Shown here one piece after another: positions 58,251 to 64,000 of a DNA stretch of 64,000 nucleotides. The stretch's first letter is position 1. Each line of letters begins with the position of its first letter. The position numbers were made by a program, and so were the translations under genes. The stretch is from Planococcus sp. CPCC 101016 (GTDB taxonomy: Bacteria; Bacillota; Bacilli; Bacillales_A; Planococcaceae): positions 1,427,624-1,491,623 of the forward strand of contig NZ_VOHB01000002.1 in the NCBI RefSeq assembly GCF_007859295.1. The letters are read 5' to 3'. The notes beneath the pieces are model-generated. The model saw only the letters and a program-made list of their open reading frames with translations, ran no database searches and was not told the origin of the DNA.

Positions 58251-59477
58251 ATGGTGACTACACAGACATGCAAAAATGGATTGCGCATTGTTTCTGAACA
58301 TATCCCCCATTTTCACTCCGTGGCCGTAGGTGTCTTTGTCAACAACGGATCCCGCGATGAAGCGCCTGAAGAAAATGGAATTACCCATTTTATTGAACAT
58401 ATGCTGTTTAAAGGAACGGATTCTCGGACAGCCAAGGAAATCGCTCGGGAATTCGATCGCATCGGCGGCGACATCAATGCTTATACTTCAAAAGAATATA
58501 CTTGCTACTATGCGAAGGTATTGGATCATCATGCAGAGCACGCAGTATCTGTATTGGCTGACATGCTATTTAATTCGCAGATGGATCCCGTGGAGTTCGA
58601 CAAGGAACGCCAAGTCATCCTTGAAGAAATCAGCATGACGGAAGATATGCCTGACGACGATGTGCATGAACAATTATGGCGCGTAATGTACCCGCAAAAC
58701 TCAATTGGTGCACCGATACTGGGAACTACTGAAACACTTGCAAGTTTTACACCAGAGAAGATCCGCGATTACATGGACCGGCATTACACGCCGTCTAATA
58801 CAGTTGTTTCAGTGGCTGGCAATATTACACCCGCATTAATAGAGAAAATTGAAGCTTTATTCGGTGATTTCGAGAAGCCAGAAATTCCTAAGCAGTACGA
58901 ACTGCCCGTTTTTACAGCTGGTTATTCGTTAAAGAATAAAGAAACGGAGCAAGGACACTTATGCCTGGGATTCCCTGGTTTGTCTCTAAATAATCCGGAT
59001 ATTTACAACATTACGGTTTTAAACAATATCATCGGAGGCTCAATGTCTTCAAGGCTGTTCCAGGAAATCAGGGAACAGCGAGGATTGGCTTACTCGATCT
59101 TCTCCTATCATTCGGCTTATTCCGATCACGGAACTTTGGCTATTTACGGAGGAACGTCGGATGAGCAGATGACTGAAATGCAGCAGGTGATTATGACTTT
59201 ACTGAAGGAATTGAAAAATGGCGGCATTACAGAGCAAGAAGTCATGGATTCCAAAGAACAGTTGAAAGGGAATCTAATGCTTGGGCTTGAGAGCACCAGT
59301 GCACGGATGAGCCGCAACGGCAGACATGAATTATTGCTGGGTACGCATCAGTCCTACGATGAAGTGCTTCAGCAAATTGAACAAGTATCACTCGAAAAAG
59401 TATTGAATCTATTGGAAATACTCGTGGATTCACCAGCTGTTTCGATTATTCGTCCGAAAGAAGCTTCCTTGGTATAA
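58251..59477 (+). CDS. mlpA: M16-family zinc processing protease (MlpA/YmxG)
   Basis: Pitrilysin-family protease related to mitochondrial processing peptidase. The inverted zinc motif HFIEH (His46, Glu49, His50) is intact, followed by FDRIGGDINAYTSKEYTCYY. C-terminal marks NNIIGGSMSSRLFQEIREQRG are present. 408 residues from ATG 58251, which is 9 nt after GAGGAGG; the in-frame ATGs at 58233 and 58245 are too close to or within that site. The stop codon lies inside the terminator hairpin. Confidence 0.93.
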   Translation: MVTTQTCKNGLRIVSEHIPHFHSVAVGVFVNNGSRDEAPEENGITHFIEHMLFKGTDSRTAKEIAREFDRIGGDINAYTSKEYTCYYAKVLDHHAEHAVSVLADMLFNSQMDPVEFDKERQVILEEISMTEDMPDDDVHEQLWRVMYPQNSIGAPILGTTETLASFTPEKIRDYMDRHYTPSNTVVSVAGNITPALIEKIEALFGDFEKPEIPKQYELPVFTAGYSLKNKETEQGHLCLGFPGLSLNNPDIYNITVLNNIIGGSMSSRLFQEIREQRGLAYSIFSYHSAYSDHGTLAIYGGTSDEQMTEMQQVIMTLLKELKNGGITEQEVMDSKEQLKGNLMLGLESTSARMSRNGRHELLLGTHQSYDEVLQQIEQVSLEKVLNLLEILVDSPAVSIIRPKEASLV

Positions 59478-59491
59478 GGGAGCTTTTTTTA
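59461..59491 (+). terminator. Terminator overlapping the mlpA stop codon
   Basis: AAGCTTCCTT (59461-59470) pairs with AAGGGAGCTT (59476-59485) with one wobble, then a T run. The TAA stop (59475-59477) is at the loop/right-arm border. Confidence 0.78.
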
Positions 59492-59559
59492 GTTTTCATT
59501 CCTCTAGCAGGCTAAATTATGTTACAATAACTCAAATCATCATTGAAGGAGCGAATGTT

Positions 59560-60594
59560 GTGAAAACATATAATGTAGCGATAATGGGAGCAACCGGTGC
59601 AGTCGGCCAACAAATGAAAGAGCAATTGGAAAAACGGAATTTTCCGGTAAAAGACATTGTCTTTTTATCTTCCAGCCGATCTGCAGGAAAAGAAATCGAT
59701 TTTAACGGCAAAACATTCACGGTTCAGGAAGCGAAACCAGAATCATTTGAAGGCATCGACATTGCGCTGTTCAGTGCAGGTGGAAGTGTTTCAGAAAAGT
59801 TTGCACCTGAAGCTGTCAAACGTGGTGCGGTCGTTATAGATAACACCAGTGCGTTTAGAATGGACAAAGAAGTGCCGCTGGTTGTTCCTGAAGTAAATAA
59901 AAGCGATCTTGGACTTCACAAAGGAATTATCGCCAATCCGAACTGTTCCACAATTCAAATGGTCTGCGCTTTGCAGCCGCTAAAAGAGCAGTTCGGCATG
60001 ACAAAAATTGTCGTTTCTACTTATCAGGCCGTATCAGGAGCTGGTATTGACGCGATTAATGAATTGAAGACTCAATCTGGTGATTTTGACAATGCAAAAA
60101 ATGCAGAAGCAAACATGCTGCCGGTCAAGTCGGCTGCACGGCATTACCCGATTGCGTTCAATGCCATTCCACAAATTGATCAATTCACCGATAATGGCTA
60201 TACATTTGAAGAAATGAAGATGATCAATGAAACCAAGAAAATCATGCACGACGATTCTCTTGCTGTAGCAGCCACCTGCGTGCGCTTGCCAGTAGTCACA
60301 GGACATTCAGAATCCGTTTATGTGGAACTGGAAGAGACAGCGACTGTTGAGCAGATCAAACAAGCAATGGTGGATGCGCCAGGCGTCGAATTAATGGACG
60401 ACCCATCAAATCAAGTTTACCCAATGCCATTGATGGCAGCTGGCCTGGATGAAGTTTTTGTTGGCCGTATTCGTCAGGACCTGGATAACCCAAATGGTTT
60501 TCACTTATGGGTAGTTTCAGATAATCTGGTCAAAGGCGCAGCATTGAACTCAGTGCAGATAGCAGAAGCTCTAATTGAAGAAAGCATCATTTAA
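59560..60594 (+). CDS. asd: Aspartate-semialdehyde dehydrogenase
   Basis: Reduces aspartyl phosphate to aspartate semialdehyde, the branch point to lysine/diaminopimelate, threonine and methionine. N-terminal NADP motif GATGAVGQQM (10-19), catalytic Cys129 in ANPNCSTIQM, and the VRLPVVTGHSESV region. 344 residues. GTG start 8 nt after GAAGGAG. In B. subtilis asd is flanked by spoVFAB and dapG-dapA; none of these are here. Confidence 0.97.
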   Translation: MKTYNVAIMGATGAVGQQMKEQLEKRNFPVKDIVFLSSSRSAGKEIDFNGKTFTVQEAKPESFEGIDIALFSAGGSVSEKFAPEAVKRGAVVIDNTSAFRMDKEVPLVVPEVNKSDLGLHKGIIANPNCSTIQMVCALQPLKEQFGMTKIVVSTYQAVSGAGIDAINELKTQSGDFDNAKNAEANMLPVKSAARHYPIAFNAIPQIDQFTDNGYTFEEMKMINETKKIMHDDSLAVAATCVRLPVVTGHSESVYVELEETATVEQIKQAMVDAPGVELMDDPSNQVYPMPLMAAGLDEVFVGRIRQDLDNPNGFHLWVVSDNLVKGAALNSVQIAEALIEESII

Positions 60595-60610
60595 ATAGAG
60601 CAAAACCCTT

Positions 60611-60646
60611 AAAATAAACCGGCCATTGCGCGGGTTTATTTTTTTC
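60611..60646 (+). terminator. Terminator after asd
   Basis: AAAATAAACC/GGTTTATTTT stem (60611-60620, 60633-60642), 12-nt loop, T run. Confidence 0.8.
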
Positions 60647-60647
60647 T

Positions 60648-60677
60648 TTGGACTGTTTCCGGTGATTCCCGTATAAT
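60648..60677 (+). promoter_or_regulatory. Promoter of rnjB
   Basis: TTGGAC (60648-60653), 18-nt spacer, consensus TATAAT (60672-60677), 43 bp before rnjB and directly after the asd terminator. Confidence 0.62.
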
Positions 60678-60720
60678 GAAGTCTATGGATGTGTACGGGT
60701 GAATTTTAGGAGGAAATAAA

Positions 60721-62388
60721 TTGAGTAAAATTAAAAATGAAGTAATACGAGTTATCCCTTTAGGCGGCGTCGGCGAGATCGGCAAAGCTATGTACGTAGT
60801 AGAAATTGACGAAGACCTGTTTGTAGTAGACAGTGGATTGATGTTCCCGGAAGATGAGATGCTGGGCGTCGATATCGTCATTCCAGATATGACTTTCCTG
60901 GAAGAAAACAAGGACCGTGTCAAAGGAGTCTTCTTGACGCACGGCCACGAAGATGCAATTGGTTCAATCGCTTATTTATTGAAAAAGATCCAGGCTCCTG
61001 TATATGGATCGAAATTAACAATTGCATTAGCCAAAGAACATATTAAAGAGCAAGGTTCTTTAAAACATGTGAAATTCTTTGAAGTGACCAATAAGAGCCG
61101 TATGAATTTTGATAAAACACATGTGACGTTCTTCCATACGACACATAGTATTCCTGACGCACTTGGAATCGTCTTCCACACATCAGAAGGCGCCATTGTG
61201 CATACAGGCGAATTTAAATTTGATCAATCAGCTAAAGGAAGCTACAAGCCGGACATCGCGAAAATGGCGAAATTGGGTGAAGATGGCGTACTGATGCTGT
61301 TGTCTGATTCAACTGAAGCTGAACGTCCTGGCTATACTACGTCAGAAATCGTTGTTGCTGATCATATCTTGTCTGCGTTCTTGGCAGCAGAAGGTCGTGT
61401 ACTTGTATCATTGTATTCATCTAACTTTATCCGCATCCAACAGGTATTCGACATCGCAGCAGCGACAGGCAAAAAAGTCGCAGTAGCTGGCAGAAGCCTG
61501 GAGAGCAGCTATGAAGTCGGTTTGCGCCTTGGCTATTTGACGGTTGACGAAGATACAGTCATTTCCTTGAAAGACCTGGAAAACTACCGCGATGACGAAG
61601 TGGTCATCATCGTTACGGGCAACCAGGGAGAGCCGCTTGAAGCATTGGATAAAATGGTCCGCAAGCAGCATAAAGATGTTAAAATTAAAGAAACCGACAC
61701 CGTATTGATTACATTCACACCATCACCCGGTATGGAAGTTCCTATGTTCCAAACGATGAACAAACTGGCAAAAGCCGGAGCAAACGTTTTGACTGCCAGC
61801 AAGAAAGTCCACGTATCAGGTCACGGCAGCCAGGAAGATTTAAAAATGATGCTGAATATGATGAAACCGAAGTATTTCATCCCTATCCAAGGTGAATACA
61901 AAATGCTGATTGCGCACTCTAAGTTGGCTCAACAAGTCGGTTTGCACAAATCCGAAATTTTTATAGCTGATAAAGGTGATATCGTCGAGTACAAAGGCGG
62001 CAAAGTACGCATGAGTGGACGCGTTACAGCAGGCAATGTGCTGATTGACGGAATCGGAATCGGCGACGTAGGAAATATCGTCTTGCGTGACCGTAAATTG
62101 CTGTCACAAGATGGGATTTTTATTGTGGTGGTCACATTGAACCGCAAAGAAAAGAAAATTGCTTCCGGTCCTGAAATGATTTCGCGCGGCTTTGTCTATG
62201 TCCGTGAATCAGAAGAGCTGATGGATGAATCCACTAAGCTTGTTCGCAAGGTCGTTGAAAAGTATGTCGCTAAAGACGCGTTCGAATGGAACAACATCAA
62301 ACAGGAAATTCGTGATACATTGAATTCCTATCTGTTCCAGCAGACAAAGCGCCGTCCAATGATTATCCCGATTATTATGGAATACTAA
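60721..62388 (+). CDS. rnjB: Ribonuclease J2
   Basis: Partner of RNase J1 in 5'-3' decay and processing of RNA. Metallo-beta-lactamase/beta-CASP enzyme of 555 residues. TTG start 7 nt after AGGAGG. The metal motif reads HGHEDAIG (74-81): the last His of HxHxDH is Ala, a degeneration typical of the J2 paralogue, which is weak on its own. Other conserved parts (HSIPDALG, GEFKFD, SDSTEAERPG, HVSGHGSQEDLK) are present. Its location before the ftsK/spoIIIE gene also matches rnjB, not rnjA. Confidence 0.93.
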   Translation: MSKIKNEVIRVIPLGGVGEIGKAMYVVEIDEDLFVVDSGLMFPEDEMLGVDIVIPDMTFLEENKDRVKGVFLTHGHEDAIGSIAYLLKKIQAPVYGSKLTIALAKEHIKEQGSLKHVKFFEVTNKSRMNFDKTHVTFFHTTHSIPDALGIVFHTSEGAIVHTGEFKFDQSAKGSYKPDIAKMAKLGEDGVLMLLSDSTEAERPGYTTSEIVVADHILSAFLAAEGRVLVSLYSSNFIRIQQVFDIAAATGKKVAVAGRSLESSYEVGLRLGYLTVDEDTVISLKDLENYRDDEVVIIVTGNQGEPLEALDKMVRKQHKDVKIKETDTVLITFTPSPGMEVPMFQTMNKLAKAGANVLTASKKVHVSGHGSQEDLKMMLNMMKPKYFIPIQGEYKMLIAHSKLAQQVGLHKSEIFIADKGDIVEYKGGKVRMSGRVTAGNVLIDGIGIGDVGNIVLRDRKLLSQDGIFIVVVTLNRKEKKIASGPEMISRGFVYVRESEELMDESTKLVRKVVEKYVAKDAFEWNNIKQEIRDTLNSYLFQQTKRRPMIIPIIMEY

Positions 62389-62397
62389 GAAAAAAGC

Positions 62398-62440
62398 AAA
62401 AGGATTTCCATACCGATACAATCGGAGGGAATCCTTTTTC
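62398..62440 (+). terminator. Terminator after rnjB
   Basis: AGGATTTCC pairs with GGGAATCCT (62401-62409, 62427-62435), with an inner CCGAT-ACA-ATCGG hairpin; TTTTT follows. Confidence 0.78.
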
Positions 62441-62466
62441 GATTATGGAGGAAATGAGGGATAGCT

Positions 62467-64000
62467 ATGACCAGGGCTCGTGCAACAACGAAAGCAAAAC
62501 CCAAAGCGAGAGCTAAAGCAAACACAAAAACAAAACCGAAAAACAAAAAAAGACAACCGATGCCGATGCTCGCTTATGAAGTGATTGGCTTGGTGTTATT
62601 AGGGATTTCCATTTTGATGGTGTTTCAATTAGGTGTAATCGGTAAGATGTTCTATAATATGGCTGAATTCTTGGCAGGCTATATGGCGTTTCTGGTGCCG
62701 CTGTCACTAGTCTATGTAGCGGTCTATGTAATGGTTAAACGGAAATGGCCGAAACCAAAGGTGAAAGTGGCAGTTGGCTCTGCATTCTTATTGATTGGTG
62801 CATTGCTGATTTGTCATTTGATTTGGGCGGCAGGCACGATATTGCCGATTACTTCATCCAATGTTATATCAGAAACTATTCGCACCACCCAGATGACGGG
62901 CACTATATGGAACAGCTATTTAGCAACTGGAGGTGGAATCGTCGGCGCCCTATTGTATTCATTGCTGCATGTGCTGTTCGATACAGCCGGCACTTGGATA
63001 GTCGCGATCATCTTGCTGTCCATCGGCGCCATCATTTTGACCGGGAAAGCCGCAGCGCCTTTCATTGCTGAAAAAATTCCAAGTGCACGTCCCGCAATCG
63101 ATGCGTTGGTAAACCGTTTTAAACAGGAGAAACCGAAAAAGTTGAGGGCTCCCCGCAAAAAATCTGAACCTGAGCAAGTGCTGGAAATCAATGAATCGCT
63201 AGCCTATGAAGAGGAAGATGAGGAAGAGGACATTCTGTACCGTCCAAAGCAGGAAGAACCAATCATTTCGGCATTTACCGAAAACGTCAAACCAAAACAG
63301 GTAGAAGCATCTCCGGCTCCTGCCGCAGAATCGGCAGCAGAACCGGAGACTGGGGAAATTCAGTTGATGTCGACTGCTGAAGAACTGGAAAATGAGGAAT
63401 ACCAATTGCCGCCACTCAGCCTATTGACCCTTCCGCCGCATCACGACCAAAGCGGTGAATATTCAGGCATTCAGAAAAACGCGAAAAAGCTTGAAAAAAC
63501 GTTCCAAAGCTTTGGCGTAAGAGCAAAAGTAACTCAAGTCCATTTGGGGCCAGCTGTAACCAAATACGAAGTATTGCCGGATACGGGTGTTAAAGTAAGC
63601 AAGATTGTCAGCCTTCACGATGATTTGGCATTGGCATTGGCAGCACGGGATATTCGAATCGAAGCGCCAATCCCGGGGAAATCCGCCATCGGCATCGAAG
63701 TGCCGAATTCAGAAGTATCGATTGTCAGCTTGCGCGAAGTGCTGGAGTCGGAAGAAAACAATCGTCCGGATGCTAAACTGCTGTTTGCTTTAGGAAGAGA
63801 CGTAACTGGCCAGGCCGTCATGACACAATTAAACAAAATGCCTCATTTACTTGTCGCTGGTTCGACAGGGAGCGGAAAATCGGTCTGTATCAATGGCATC
63901 ATTACCAGTATCATTATGCGTGCTAAGCCGCATGAAGTGAAAATGATGATGATTGATCCGAAGATGGTGGAACTGAATGTGTACAATGGCATTCCGCATC
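62467..64000 (+). CDS. ftsK: DNA translocase FtsK/SpoIIIE (3' end outside window)
   Basis: Pumps chromosomal DNA through the closing division septum. I translated this gene directly: ATG 62467, 6 nt after GAGGGA, open for 511 codons to the window end. Residues 1-31 are extremely basic (13 Lys/Arg in the first 30). About five hydrophobic segments follow (38-57, 68-90, 101-122, 155-170, 174-192), then an acidic linker (EEEDEEED near 250), the alpha domain and the start of the motor with Walker A GSTGSGKS (465-472). It could be named spoIIIE by position; since sporulation genes are missing around it I use ftsK. In B. subtilis tepA lies between rnjB and spoIIIE; not here. Confidence 0.95.
   Translation, partial: MTRARATTKAKPKARAKANTKTKPKNKKRQPMPMLAYEVIGLVLLGISILMVFQLGVIGKMFYNMAEFLAGYMAFLVPLSLVYVAVYVMVKRKWPKPKVKVAVGSAFLLIGALLICHLIWAAGTILPITSSNVISETIRTTQMTGTIWNSYLATGGGIVGALLYSLLHVLFDTAGTWIVAIILLSIGAIILTGKAAAPFIAEKIPSARPAIDALVNRFKQEKPKKLRAPRKKSEPEQVLEINESLAYEEEDEEEDILYRPKQEEPIISAFTENVKPKQVEASPAPAAESAAEPETGEIQLMSTAEELENEEYQLPPLSLLTLPPHHDQSGEYSGIQKNAKKLEKTFQSFGVRAKVTQVHLGPAVTKYEVLPDTGVKVSKIVSLHDDLALALAARDIRIEAPIPGKSAIGIEVPNSEVSIVSLREVLESEENNRPDAKLLFALGRDVTGQAVMTQLNKMPHLLVAGSTGSGKSVCINGIITSIIMRAKPHEVKMMMIDPKMVELNVYNGIPH

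Overview
The window is a near-continuous run of 60 conserved housekeeping genes, 58 on the + strand plus rpmB and one small membrane ORF on the - strand. Gene order follows the Bacillus subtilis thiN-to-spoIIIE chromosome segment almost one for one. The AGGAGG-type ribosome sites, PolC-type polymerase, FapR, CodY, RNase J2-type rnjB and the HslV/HslU-CodY cluster all indicate a Bacillales firmicute. Moderate GC, dispersed GCGGAAGCG-type repeats, and empty slots where B. subtilis keeps sporulation and flagellar genes suggest a non-sporulating Planococcaceae lineage (Planococcus-like). The genus is inference; no database was consulted.

Layout: 1-1104 holds the 3' end of thiN, rpmB on the opposite strand, and two terminators. 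1105-10502 carries yloU-fakA, the two-subunit serine dehydratase, recG, and the FapR-controlled lipid operon fapR-plsX-fabD-fabG-acpP. 10503-10920 has two 119-bp repeats, a strong hairpin and the rnc promoter. 10921-22890 carries rnc-smc-ftsY, ylxM-ffh, rpsP-khpA, rimM-trmD, rplS with an L19 leader, lepB, rbgA and rnhB. 23002-25083 is sucCD. 25136-25939 is the one accessory-looking patch: AT-rich, one small membrane ORF, and a degraded second copy of the sucD 3' end. 25940-34125 carries dprA, topA, trmFO, xerC-hslV-hslU-codY. 34453-43583 carries rpsB, tsf, pyrH-frr, uppS-cdsA-dxr-rseP and proS. 43883-55925 carries polC, the rimP-nusA-rnpM-ylxQ-infB-ylxP-rbfA operon, truB-ribF and rpsO. 56074-64000 carries pnp, mlpA, asd, rnjB and a truncated ftsK/spoIIIE.

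The genes serve a few linked tasks: membrane lipid supply and its malonyl-CoA-sensing repressor (fapR operon, fakA, cdsA), isoprenoid and undecaprenyl phosphate supply (dxr, uppS), protein targeting (ffh, ftsY, ylxM, lepB, rseP), ribosome building and translation (r-proteins, rimM, rimP, rbfA, rbgA, infB, tsf, frr, proS), RNA modification and decay (trmD, trmFO, truB, rnc, pnp, rnjB, rnpM), and chromosome replication and segregation (polC, topA, smc, xerC, ftsK, recG).

I see no CRISPR array, prophage, transposase, toxin-antitoxin pair, rRNA or tRNA. I did not find a new multi-gene system. The best leads are the duplicated sucD end at 25850-25886 with the 790-bp segment it bounds, the overlapping terminator/promoter/operator at recG-fapR, the tandem 119-bp repeats, a possible structured element upstream of rseP, and several r-protein or NusA-type leaders.
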